This document shows, in pieces, positions 1 through 5,437 of a stretch of 5,955 nucleotides of DNA; positions within the stretch are counted from its first letter, which is position 1; each line of letters opens with the position of its first letter. The position numbers and the translations under genes were made by a program. The notes under the pieces are model-generated. The model saw only the letters and a program-made list of their open reading frames with translations. It was not told the origin of the DNA and did not search any database. The stretch spans positions 1-5,955 of the forward strand of contig JAUXBQ010000165.1 of NCBI GenBank assembly GCA_030619365.1, read 5' to 3'. The DNA is from a candidate division FCPU426 bacterium. GTDB lineage: Bacteria > Oederibacteriota > JAAXVQ01 > JAUVAV01.

Positions 1-696
1 AGTCACCGAGTCCCAGAAGCGGCGAATGACCTGCCGTCCATAGAGTGCGGCAACCTGCCCCTGGGCGGCTGCCTGCTCGGTCAGTTTTTTTCGGGTCAGC
101 CCCGGGGCGCGGCTAAGCATGTCCGCGTATTCCCGGCCGAACTGTTCAACCAGTTTTGGCGTCACTTCCTGGTGAAACTGAAATCCCCAGGCATTGCCGG
201 TCCGAAATCCCTGGTCCGGGTACTCCTCGGTACCGGCCAAACGCACGGCGCCCGAGGGCAATTCGAAACCCTGCTCATGCCATTGGAAAACCGGCAGATC
301 CATGGGAAATCCGAGCAACAATTGATCCTGGATGCCCTCGTGGGTCAGCGTGACCCGCGAGTAGCCGATTTCCGCCGTGGGACCATTGTAAATCCTGCCA
401 CCACCGGCGACGGCCAGCAACTGCGCGCCCAGGCACACGCCCAGTACGTGGGTCTTGTTCCCCATGAGCTGCTTCAGGTACTCGATTTCCCGCGCTAAAT
501 AGGGGTACTGTTCAACATCGTTCGCGCTCATCGGCCCGCCCAAAACAATGGCGGCCAGGGTGTTTTTCGACGCGGGCACTTCGTCGCCGTTCCATAACTG
601 GACGTATTCGAAGCGGGCGTGCCAGCGTTTCAACTCCTCTTCCCAAATGCCCAGCGGTTCACACTCGGCGTGTTGCAGAACGTAGAATTTTTTCAC
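1..696 (-). CDS. Class I glutamine amidotransferase (GMP synthase GATase-like), 3' end cut by window edge
   Basis: The minus-strand frame stays open for 232 codons to position 1, with no stop in the window. It reads as a stand-alone class I glutamine amidotransferase, a family that releases ammonia from glutamine for transfer to an acceptor; the acceptor here is unknown. Visible motifs are the oxyanion-strand LGGPMSAND (about residues 52-60), the nucleophile elbow GVCLGAQ with Cys88, the QWHEQ segment (138-142) where relatives often have HWHGD, and GFQFHQEV with the catalytic His175 and Glu177 (Pro is more usual between them). The family is usually about 230-245 residues, so little is missing. 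I chose the GTG at 696 because GAGGAG lies 9 bases upstream and the resulting start (MKKFYVLQHAECEPLG) looks like the family N-terminus. In-frame ATGs at 717 and 726 are alternatives. Family call is firm; substrate is not known. Confidence 0.9.
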   Translation of the reverse strand, partial: MKKFYVLQHAECEPLGIWEEELKRWHARFEYVQLWNGDEVPASKNTLAAIVLGGPMSANDVEQYPYLAREIEYLKQLMGNKTHVLGVCLGAQLLAVAGGGRIYNGPTAEIGYSRVTLTHEGIQDQLLLGFPMDLPVFQWHEQGFELPSGAVRLAGTEEYPDQGFRTGNAWGFQFHQEVTPKLVEQFGREYADMLSRAPGLTRKKLTEQAAAQGQVAALYGRQVIRRFWDSVT

Positions 697-705
697 TCCC
701 GGCTT

Positions 706-711
706 CTCCTC
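706..711 (-). promoter_or_regulatory. Ribosome binding site deciding the GTG start of the amidotransferase
   Basis: GAGGAG on the minus strand ends 9 bases before the GTG at 696. It is a better Shine-Dalgarno match than the GGGG that precedes the ATG at 717. It would fall inside the coding sequence if the ATG at 717 were used. Confidence 0.5.
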
Positions 712-726
712 GGCCATAATAATCAT

Positions 727-847
727 CCCCGCTACTTTCGTGCGGGGTATTGAGGTGACCCTCACCCTGAATCCCTCTCCCTGAAAAAGGGAGAGGGGGC
801 GAGGCAACCCCGCGCTGACCCGGCATACGCCGGGCAAGAGCGCGGGG
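727..847. repeat. Palindromic intergenic element with three stacked hairpins
   Basis: Three inverted repeats sit side by side. The first is CCCCGC (727-732) with GCGGGG (742-747). The second is a perfect 10-base stem, CCCTCTCCCT (773-782) with AGGGAGAGGG (788-797), around the loop GAAAA. The third is nested: CCCCGCGCT (808-816) with AGCGCGGGG (839-847), enclosing CCCGGC (819-824) and GCCGGG (829-834) around ATAC. A small GGTGA/TCACC pair lies near 754-766. The element's ends are themselves roughly inverted (ATCATCCCCGC left, GCGGGGATTCAT right), as in a MITE- or REP-like unit. It lies between the GNAT gene's stop and the amidotransferase start, so if transcribed on the minus strand it would be a structured 5' leader. 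Hairpins are seen directly; mobility is inference. Confidence 0.7.
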
Positions 848-854
848 ATTCATT

Positions 855-884
855 CGTATATTGACTAACCTTCAATTATTACAA
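855..884 (-). promoter_or_regulatory. Weak candidate sigma-70 promoter for the amidotransferase gene
   Basis: In the AT-rich stretch just upstream of the hairpins, the minus strand has TTGTAA (879-884), an 18-base spacer and TATACG (855-860). Each hexamer matches four of six consensus positions. Transcription would begin near 848 and run through all the hairpins before the start codon. The match is weak and AT-rich DNA gives such hits easily. The gene could instead be read from the operon to its right, since no clear terminator follows that operon. Confidence 0.3.
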
Positions 885-940
885 TATATTCACGTTTTCT
901 TCAACCTCGATTTGCTTATTTGTTCCGCCCGCGACCGGGA

Positions 941-1747
941 TCAAGGTTTGAAATTCATGAAATGCGCCGCCAGGCGGGCTCCCAGGGATTCCACCAGGCC
1001 CCGGCCGGCTTCATTTTCCGGATTGGTGGCCGCCACAAAAGTTTTCCCCTCCGCGATTTCGCGTTTGGCCACATAGCCCATGAGATAGCGGCCATACCCC
1101 TTGCCCCGGGCGGATTCCACCATAATGGGGGAGGCCGTGACATATCCCTCGGCCTGCGGCACCACGTAGCATACGCCCAGGATTTCACGTCCGGCCGACA
1201 ACTGGTAATGACGCCACAAGGCCAGGCTCTTCATCAGGGCCATTTCGTCCGGTATCCCCCCGTCTTCGGGCGGCACCGAGGAATAGATGGCGTACAGGTT
1301 CTGCGCGTCGTCGAGGGTGCTTTCCAAAATCGTCAGATTCTCGTCATTGACCCAGTGCGGCGGCTGATCCAAAATGTAGAGGGCCGAGGCCACGTCGTTG
1401 GACAACCGCAGATCAATCAGGAGCGGAAACCCGGCCGTGTCGTCGGTGCGCCCCATCACGGTTTTCGGATTCAGTTCGGCCAACAGGCTTTCCAAAATTT
1501 TTCGGGCGTATTTGGTTTGCTTTAGTTCCAGGTAAAATTCGGGAATCATGGGGCTCCGGGTGGGAATGAAGGTTTCCTTGGCCAGGATCACATAACCCAG
1601 CTTCTGCCCCATGTCCTCCACCAGGTAGGCCTGTCCCATCTGGCAGAGGGCTTCGTGAAAGTCGGGCACCACGGGAATCCCCAATCCGGCGCGGTATTGC
1701 TTGCGCCAGGCGGCCAGGTGATCCCTGGCAATGGGCTTAAGCTCCAC
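941..1747 (-). CDS. GNAT-family N-acetyltransferase with two GNAT-like units
   Basis: The 268-residue protein ends in a clear GNAT fold, which moves an acetyl group from acetyl-CoA to an amine. The acetyl-CoA pyrophosphate loop is RGKGYG (214-219), matching R/Q-x-x-G-x-G/A. It follows the strand around GYVTASPIMVE (201-211) and precedes helix and strand segments ending in ATNPENEAGRGLVESLGA (240-257). The N-terminal half (about 41-125) has a similar strand-helix layout, including LGYVIL and FYLELKQTKYARKILESLL, but lacks a proper pyrophosphate loop. It therefore looks like a degenerate first GNAT unit. The start is a GTG at 1747 with GGAG six bases upstream. The gene overlaps the end of the GyrI-like gene by 11 bases, which suggests translational coupling. 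It is the last gene of the TPR-GyrI-GNAT operon. The substrate cannot be told. Confidence 0.88.
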   Translation of the reverse strand: MELKPIARDHLAAWRKQYRAGLGIPVVPDFHEALCQMGQAYLVEDMGQKLGYVILAKETFIPTRSPMIPEFYLELKQTKYARKILESLLAELNPKTVMGRTDDTAGFPLLIDLRLSNDVASALYILDQPPHWVNDENLTILESTLDDAQNLYAIYSSVPPEDGGIPDEMALMKSLALWRHYQLSAGREILGVCYVVPQAEGYVTASPIMVESARGKGYGRYLMGYVAKREIAEGKTFVAATNPENEAGRGLVESLGARLAAHFMNFKP

Positions 1748-2213
1748 TGCCTTCTCCCCCGCCCGCGCGTTCCACGGGAATTTGAATCTCGGTGAGGAAG
1801 GCCGCGGGATCGCCGGGAGGGCCCTCCAGATAGAATTCCCGGGGCGCGCCGGTCACGCGATAACCGTTTTCTTTTATCCAGGAAACCAGGCGGTGATACA
1901 CCTCCGGGAGACCCTCGGGCGGACCGGAATGCAACTCGCAAGCCACTTGCGCCGTTCCCTGGACCACCACCGTAATTTCCCCGTCCCCGGCGCATTCCCC
2001 CGACAGCTCCACCGCGGCCGCGAAATGCGCCTGTTCCCGGTTGAACTCGGCCGGGGCTTCGTAAACGATTGACAGCCGGTCGCCCTTGATCGGCACCCTC
2101 CGGGCTGTAACAAATTCCATGATTTGGGCGTAGAGATCCGATAATTTTTGCAGAGACCCATTGTGCTCCAGGCACAACAATTTTCCGGCTTCAATCTGTT
2201 TGATTTCGGGCAT
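1737..2213 (-). CDS. Stand-alone GyrI-like small-molecule-binding domain protein
   Basis: The 158-residue protein matches the GyrI-like/AraC effector-binding domain from end to end. The domain's two repeated half-units are visible: the first around LLCLEHNGSLQKLSDLY (12-28), the second around ACELHSGPPEGLPEVYHRLV (91-110), then SWIKENGYRVTGAPREFYLEGP and the typical closing strand TEIQIPV (141-147). There is no DNA-binding segment, so it is not itself a transcription factor. Family members bind drug-like or hydrophobic ligands, inhibit gyrase or hydrolyse small molecules; which applies here is unknown. A strong AGGAGG sits five bases before the ATG. The Gly-rich tail (150-158) is encoded largely where the GNAT start overlaps. 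It lies 51 bases after the TPR gene. Co-expression with an acetyltransferase suggests handling of one small molecule, which is inference. Confidence 0.88.
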   Translation of the reverse strand: MPEIKQIEAGKLLCLEHNGSLQKLSDLYAQIMEFVTARRVPIKGDRLSIVYEAPAEFNREQAHFAAAVELSGECAGDGEITVVVQGTAQVACELHSGPPEGLPEVYHRLVSWIKENGYRVTGAPREFYLEGPPGDPAAFLTEIQIPVERAGGGEGSGA

Positions 2214-2264
2214 GGAATCCTCCTGAGGGATGACTGCGTTGCCGGCTCGCTTGCCGCGAGACGG

Positions 2265-2945
2265 TTACTGGCCGAGGCTCTCCAGCATTTTCCGGGCCAA
2301 TTGATACGCGTCGGTTTGATCGCTGTCTTTTAAACGGCGTACGGCTTCTTCCAGGTATTGGCGGGCCCGCGGACCATCGCCGCGCGCCTTGACCAAGCGG
2401 GCCAGGTTAATGTAGGCCGGGCCGTAATCGACATAGTATTTCAGGCACTCTTGGTAGTTCTTTTCCGCCCTGGCGTATTGCTTCAATTGGGTGTTGAGAC
2501 TGCCCAGGTAAAAATGCACGGCCGGTTCCTTGGGATCCGCGGCCTTGATGGCGGCCAGCAATTTCTCCGCCTGGGGATAGGTTTCGGCGTCCACGGCTTT
2601 GAAAAACTTTTGATACAGGGGCCATTTTATAAGAAAACGGCGAAACGCCGGGGTGCTCGCGTGTTTGGGCCGCAGGGACAGAAACACGTCCATGGCTTCC
2701 AGGCCCTCGGCAAAATCGTAATGCCGGGATTTGGGGTTGAAATCGGTTCCGGGTTTGATGAGGAGCGGCAATTCCCGCGGCAGACCGAAAAAAGTGGTTT
2801 TCCAGGAAGGGATTTCCACCATCACCAGCCGCGGCTTGCTGGCGTTGGTCTGTTTCGCTTTCACGTTGGCCAACGCCGGTACAGCCCAGCTTTCCGCGAA
2901 CATAACGATTAAAATGAGACAAACCCAACTGCGCATGGTTTTCAT
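2265..2945 (-). CDS. Secreted or periplasmic TPR-repeat protein
   Basis: The 226-residue product begins with a Sec-type signal peptide: MKTMRSW, a hydrophobic core VCLILIVMFAESWAV, then PALA, giving a likely cut after Ala26. No lipobox cysteine is present. Residues about 27-110 form an unrecognised segment. From about 111 to 210 there are three helical hairpins of TPR type: around KAVDAETYPQAEKLLAAIKA, AVHFYLGSLNTQLKQYARAE (142-161) and AYINLARLVKARGDGPRARQ (177-196). TPRs bind peptides or partner proteins outside the cytoplasm; no partner is visible. The ATG at 2945 is preferred over a TTG four codons upstream, because the upstream codons are the ribosome binding site itself. It is the first gene of the operon with the GyrI-like and GNAT genes. 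Its link to their function is unclear. Confidence 0.85.
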   Translation of the reverse strand: MKTMRSWVCLILIVMFAESWAVPALANVKAKQTNASKPRLVMVEIPSWKTTFFGLPRELPLLIKPGTDFNPKSRHYDFAEGLEAMDVFLSLRPKHASTPAFRRFLIKWPLYQKFFKAVDAETYPQAEKLLAAIKAADPKEPAVHFYLGSLNTQLKQYARAEKNYQECLKYYVDYGPAYINLARLVKARGDGPRARQYLEEAVRRLKDSDQTDAYQLARKMLESLGQ

Positions 2946-2949
2946 AAAT

Positions 2950-2955
2950 CCTCCC
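2950..2955 (-). promoter_or_regulatory. Ribosome binding site fixing the TPR gene start
   Basis: GGGAGG on the minus strand ends four bases before the ATG at 2945. A longer frame beginning at TTG (2957) would translate through this site as Met-Gly-Gly-Phe, so the ATG is the better start. Confidence 0.7.
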
Positions 2956-2981
2956 AAGTGTCGCGTTTCTTAAATAAACAA

Positions 2982-3068
2982 GTAGGGGCGATCCTTGTGA
3001 TCGCCCTCGCCAGGGCGGCATCCTACGCGTTTTAGGGGCGCAGAGTTCCCGTACGCTGCCATTACGGG
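2982..3068. repeat. Palindromic intergenic repeat of the GTAGGGGCG type
   Basis: GGGCGATC (2986-2993) and GATCGCCC (2999-3006) form an 8-base stem with loop CTTGT. GCCCT (3003-3007) and AGGGC (3012-3016) form a competing stem. GTAGG (2982-2986) and CCTAC (3022-3026) bracket the unit. A second unit starts with the same TAGGGGCG seed at 3033 and holds CCCGTA (3048-3053) with TACGGG (3063-3068). It lies upstream of the TPR gene and downstream of the macrodomain gene, so it may sit in the TPR gene's leader or act at the end of the macrodomain operon. No T-run follows, so it is not a classical terminator. The same seed recurs at 5447-5454 on the other strand. Confidence 0.65.
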
Positions 3069-3114
3069 CCCGGCTTTATAGAGCATCCTCATTCCGGGAC
3101 CGAAAATTCCTGGC

Positions 3115-3654
3115 TTATAGTGTTTTCAACACCTGCGCGTAGGCCGTATAGTCCTCGCGCGAGAACAGCACCCAGGTGACCCGTTTCAGCAGGGTGTCCC
3201 CTGCCAGATATTTCTTCACAGCGGGCAGTGCCACGCCGGCGGCCTCAACCACCGGATATCCGTAAACGCCAGTGGAAAGGGAGGGAAAAGCCACGGTGGT
3301 CAGCGCCATCTTATCGGCCATTTTCAGGCTTTCCCGGTAGGCTGAGGCCAGCAGGCGGGAAGCCTGGTCAGCATTACCCCGCCAAACCGGGCCCACGGTG
3401 TGAATGACATAGCGGGCCGGCAACTTGCCGCCAATGGTCACCACCGCTTTACCCGTGGCCAGACTGCCGATTTCTTTAATGATGGCAGCGCATTCCCGGT
3501 AAATCGCGCGACCACCGGCGCGATGAATGGCGCCGTCCACACCGCCGCCCCCGGCCAGCGAAGAATTGGCCGCATTGACGATAGCGTCAGCGCGATGCTT
3601 GGTGATATCACCGACTTCCAGGGTGACTTGGGTCCGGCCCAGCTGTTTTTCCAC
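3115..3654 (-). CDS. Macrodomain protein, O-acetyl-ADP-ribose / ADP-ribose hydrolase type
   Basis: The 179-residue protein is a single macrodomain of normal length, like YmdB/MacroD. The ADP-ribose-binding motifs are all present: GDIT (15-18), DAIVNAANSSLAGGGGVDGAIH (23-44) with the catalytic-loop Asn and Gly-rich stretch, HTVGPVW (85-91), and the phosphate loop PSLSTGVYGYP (124-134). Such enzymes remove ADP-ribose from acidic residues or deacetylate O-acetyl-ADP-ribose in the cytoplasm. The start is GTG at 3654; an in-frame stop nine codons... upstream limits extension, and GGGG about 8 bases before it is only a weak ribosome site. It follows the DoxX-like gene by 18 bases in the same direction, so the two are probably co-transcribed, perhaps by translational read-over. 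No ADP-ribosyltransferase or sirtuin gene is visible nearby. Family is firm; exact substrate is not. Confidence 0.93.
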   Translation of the reverse strand: MEKQLGRTQVTLEVGDITKHRADAIVNAANSSLAGGGGVDGAIHRAGGRAIYRECAAIIKEIGSLATGKAVVTIGGKLPARYVIHTVGPVWRGNADQASRLLASAYRESLKMADKMALTTVAFPSLSTGVYGYPVVEAAGVALPAVKKYLAGDTLLKRVTWVLFSREDYTAYAQVLKTL

Positions 3655-3672
3655 CGGGTAAACCCCGGGCGC

Positions 3673-4599
3673 CTAGCGCTTCCCCATAGGCGGCAGCGTG
3701 GTATCCTGATCGCCAGTGGGAAACGAGGACGGGGGCGGAGACGTTATGCCGCCGGCCACCTTGATCTGCAGTACCGGCCGCCCGGGTCCGGCCAGCCAGA
3801 AATAGACCACGCTGGTCAGGACGATAATATCGCGCAGCATAAAACGCCCGCCGGCGCGCAACAATCCGCGCGTGGCAAACCAGTTGACCCCGATTAATTG
3901 AATCAGGGCAATGATCATGACCACCAGCAGGGCCCAGCGGAATTTTATCCCGGTCAGGATCATGAGACCAGCCAGGAGCTGCGCGATATACAGCACCACC
4001 ATGAAAATCGGTCCCAGGCTGTCCGGAAACAGCGGCACTTGGTTCAGTGCCCGGGTCAGGAGCGTTAAATAGCCGTTCGCGTTCACAGCTTTGAGCAGCC
4101 CGTCCCAAAGCAAGTACCCGCCCAGTAGGATCCGGAAAGCCAGTTGCGCCCGCCCCGCGTATTGCGCGTACCCCTGGGTATGGCGGCGTTCCGGATTAAA
4201 GGGATCGGTTTCGTGCGTGATCAGAACCAAACAGGCGCCCAGCCACACCAGGCTCTTCAGGGCCAGCGGACGGAACGGACCGAGCACGGCATTGACCTTC
4301 GGGGTCATAAAAGAAAAGAGGAGCAAAGAGAGCAGCAGCAGCGCGCCGACCACGGCCGCGGCTTCCCGGAAGTACCAGCCAGTCAAGAGCAGCACGCCGG
4401 CCGCGAAAAGAATGAGAAACCAAAGCAACATGATCTGGCCGGACAAGGCGCCGATCAGGGGAAAGGAGGCAAAGAAGGCGTTGATCTGTTCTTTGTGCAC
4501 AATGACGTCCCAGGCGGACCATAACGTGATAAAACCCAGTCCCACGCGCAAATAGTAAAGCCCCAATTGTGTTGACTTTGAATCGTTTGTCCAAGCCAT
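3673..4599 (-). CDS. DoxX-like membrane protein with two fused four-helix units
   Basis: The 308-residue protein has about eight hydrophobic segments in two matching sets. Set one (about 12-128) has RVGLGFITLWSAWDVI, then FLILFAAGVLLLTGWYF, AAVVGALLLLSLLLFSFM and LKSLVWLGACLVLI. Set two (about 150-270) has FRILLGGYLLWDGLLKAV, LYIAQLLAGLMILTGIKF, WALLVVMIIALIQLIGV and LRDIIVLTSVVYFWLA. The shared R-x(3)-G-x(4)-W, the AG-x(2)-LTG in helix two and the Leu-Lys/Arg opening of helix four suggest an internal duplication of a DoxX/DoxD-type four-helix domain. Ordinary DoxX proteins are about 130-180 residues. A proline-rich soluble tail follows (271-308). DoxX-type proteins are linked to thiosulfate:quinone oxidation or to redox stress complexes, but no such partner is seen here. 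GGAGGT lies six bases before the ATG. It heads the operon with the macrodomain gene. Confidence 0.75.
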   Translation of the reverse strand: MAWTNDSKSTQLGLYYLRVGLGFITLWSAWDVIVHKEQINAFFASFPLIGALSGQIMLLWFLILFAAGVLLLTGWYFREAAAVVGALLLLSLLLFSFMTPKVNAVLGPFRPLALKSLVWLGACLVLITHETDPFNPERRHTQGYAQYAGRAQLAFRILLGGYLLWDGLLKAVNANGYLTLLTRALNQVPLFPDSLGPIFMVVLYIAQLLAGLMILTGIKFRWALLVVMIIALIQLIGVNWFATRGLLRAGGRFMLRDIIVLTSVVYFWLAGPGRPVLQIKVAGGITSPPPSSFPTGDQDTTLPPMGKR

Positions 4600-4625
4600 G
4601 TCTGCACCTCCGGTTGAGTGTACTG

Positions 4626-4691
4626 CCGCGCCAGACGCTTGGGCGCGGAACCCGTGGCCAGGACGGGCGCCGGCCCGAACGCAGGGGTTCC
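4626..4691 (-). other. Structured leader upstream of the DoxX-like gene
   Basis: Two alternative folds are possible between the promoter and the ribosome site. One is CCGCGCC (4626-4632) with GGCGCGG (4642-4648). The other is GGAACCC (4647-4653) with GGGTTCC (4685-4691), enclosing CGGGC-GCCG-GCCCG (4664-4677). They share bases 4647-4648, so they compete slightly. The region matches no riboswitch class I know and may be a repeat remnant. Confidence 0.4.
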
Positions 4692-4718
4692 CTAACGCCC
4701 GATCATTCGTGACTAAGT

Positions 4719-4747
4719 ATTATAAAGTGATTCAAATTGGGAACCAA
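4719..4747 (-). promoter_or_regulatory. Sigma-70-type promoter of the DoxX-macrodomain operon
   Basis: On the minus strand, TTGGTT (4742-4747) and a perfect TATAAT (4719-4724) are separated by 17 bases. Transcription would start near 4712 and leave a leader of roughly 110 bases before the ATG at 4599. The -10 box is perfect and the spacing ideal; the -35 box matches only three of six positions. Confidence 0.6.
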
Positions 4748-4792
4748 ACATTATTTCATGAATATTCAGGAACCGCGGGGTCCGATGGAGCC

Positions 4793-4853
4793 CCACGGGC
4801 GACCAGCGGAAGTCCCACATTTCATAATCCTTCCAGTTTGGGCAAGCCCGTGG
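4793..4853. repeat. Structured repeat, copy 1
   Basis: The core 4797-4847 shares its first 20 bases exactly (GGGCGACCAGCGGAAGTCCC) with copy 2, and the rest more loosely, ending in GGGCAAGC. The unit is closed by CCACGGGC (4793-4800) with GCCCGTGG (4846-4853). Inside, GGAAG (4808-4812) pairs with CTTCC (4830-4834). A further near-palindrome (GGGGTCC, 4777-4783, with GGAGCCCC, 4787-4794) abuts its left end. It lies upstream of the DoxX promoter in the divergent region. I do not recognise the repeat family. Confidence 0.7.
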
Positions 4854-4924
4854 CACCCCTTCTGACCTTGCGTCGTACGCCCATTTGGCAGGCGAAATCC
4901 CGCGAAGCATCAAGACGCATTCAT

Positions 4925-4986
4925 CCCTGGGCGACCAGCGGAAGTCCCGTGGTTCCATGATCTTTCCGGTCGGGGCAAGCTCGGGG
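4925..4986. repeat. Structured repeat, copy 2
   Basis: This copy begins 132 bases after copy 1 and repeats its 20-base core exactly at 4929-4948. The closing stem is CCCTGGGC (4925-4932) with GCTCGGGG (4979-4986): one A-T pair of copy 1 has become C-G, and two pairs have become G-T wobbles, so pairing is kept although bases differ. The inner CGGAA (4939-4943) pairs with TTCCG (4965-4969). It lies directly upstream of the candidate plus-strand promoter. Confidence 0.7.
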
Positions 4987-5010
4987 TGTTCTGCGTAGCG
5001 GGAATAACCA

Positions 5011-5039
5011 TTGACCCGGCGAATTGGTTTAGATAATAT
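5011..5039 (+). promoter_or_regulatory. Candidate sigma-70 promoter for the small alpha/beta-barrel gene
   Basis: TTGACC (5011-5016) matches five of six -35 positions. It is followed by GATAAT (5032-5037, five of six, but a short 15-base spacer) or by TAATAT (5034-5039, four of six, with a 17-base spacer). Transcription would begin near 5045, about 30 bases before the ATG. Confidence 0.5.
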
Positions 5040-5074
5040 GAAGGAAACCGCACTTTTGGCCGAGGGGCTTACCC

Positions 5075-5383
5075 ATGATTAGAGAAATCACCATATATAA
5101 ATTAAAATCCGAGATCCGCGAGGAAGCTGTTCAGTTGTTTGAACATTGGGCCGCGTTCAAGCGCACGCGCCCCGGTTGCCGCACTGCCAACGTCAATCAC
5201 ATGGTCAAGGACGGCTCGGTTCCCTATCTGGACCAGCAATCCATCCTGGTCTACGCGGAATACGATGATCTGAAATGCCTGGCTGAATGCACTCACGCGC
5301 TGCAGGAGCATTTTCATCTGCACAAATTGCCCTTTCAGGAATTCATGATCGGCCCGCCCATTTACGGCATTTTCGAAGCCTGA
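5075..5383 (+). CDS. Small protein with a likely dimeric alpha/beta-barrel fold, function unknown
   Basis: The 102-residue protein has the strand-helix-strand-strand-helix-strand pattern of ferredoxin-like dimeric alpha/beta-barrel proteins (Dabb, NIPSNAP and similar groups). The pieces are IREITIYKLK (2-11), a helix about 16-30, the turn TRPGCRTANVNHM (31-43), strand QSILVYAEYDD (55-65), a helix about 66-82 and the last strand PPIYGIFEA (94-102). It has an unusual cluster ECTHALQEHFHLHK (71-84) with one cysteine and several histidines, which might bind a metal, though nothing proves this. No signal peptide or membrane segment is visible. GAGGGG lies seven bases before the ATG. It is a single gene, divergent from the DoxX operon and convergent with the HepT gene. 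The fold is my reading of the pattern and the exact family is not certain. Confidence 0.7.
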   Translation: MIREITIYKLKSEIREEAVQLFEHWAAFKRTRPGCRTANVNHMVKDGSVPYLDQQSILVYAEYDDLKCLAECTHALQEHFHLHKLPFQEFMIGPPIYGIFEA

Positions 5384-5391
5384 CGTATAAG

Positions 5392-5421
5392 CGTAGGGAA
5401 CGGTCGCGACCGTTCCCTACG
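5392..5421. repeat. Perfect 30-base palindrome, possible bidirectional terminator
   Basis: CGTAGGGAACGGTCG (5392-5406) is followed directly by its exact reverse complement (5407-5421). It starts eight bases after the stop of the plus-strand gene and lies in the gap between convergent genes. That placement suits a shared terminator or transcription barrier. No T-run follows on the plus strand (GAGATTAAAT), so classical intrinsic termination is doubtful. The GTAGGG ends link it to the repeat family at 2982-3068. Confidence 0.8.
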
Positions 5422-5437
5422 AGATTAAATCCGTCCA

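Noticed and set aside
659..853. 64-codon minus-strand frame across the hairpin element
   Set aside because: It is a translation of the palindromic repeat and runs into the amidotransferase gene in another frame, with no ribosome binding site.
928..939. CCCG/CGGG hairpin just after the GNAT gene as a terminator
   Set aside because: The stem is only four base pairs and no T-run follows on the minus strand.
920..1525. 201-codon plus-strand frame
   Set aside because: It lies wholly opposite the GNAT gene, whose minus-strand protein has clear family motifs; this is a GC-rich shadow frame.
2358..2912. 184-codon plus-strand frame
   Set aside because: It is antisense to the TPR gene and shows no recognisable domain or ribosome site.
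3075..3080. TATAAA on the minus strand as a -10 box for the TPR operon
   Set aside because: No acceptable -35 box is found 16-18 bases upstream (best matches two of six).
3400..3897. 165-codon plus-strand frame
   Set aside because: It runs opposite the macrodomain and DoxX-like genes, both well supported on the minus strand.
4598..4960. 120-codon plus-strand frame in the divergent region
   Set aside because: It reads through the structured leader, the minus-strand promoter and both repeats, with low-complexity content and no ribosome site.
4793..4986. Two-copy repeat as a CRISPR array
   Set aside because: Only two diverged copies are present, with internal structure and spacing of 132 bases, unlike CRISPR repeats and spacers; no cas gene is nearby.
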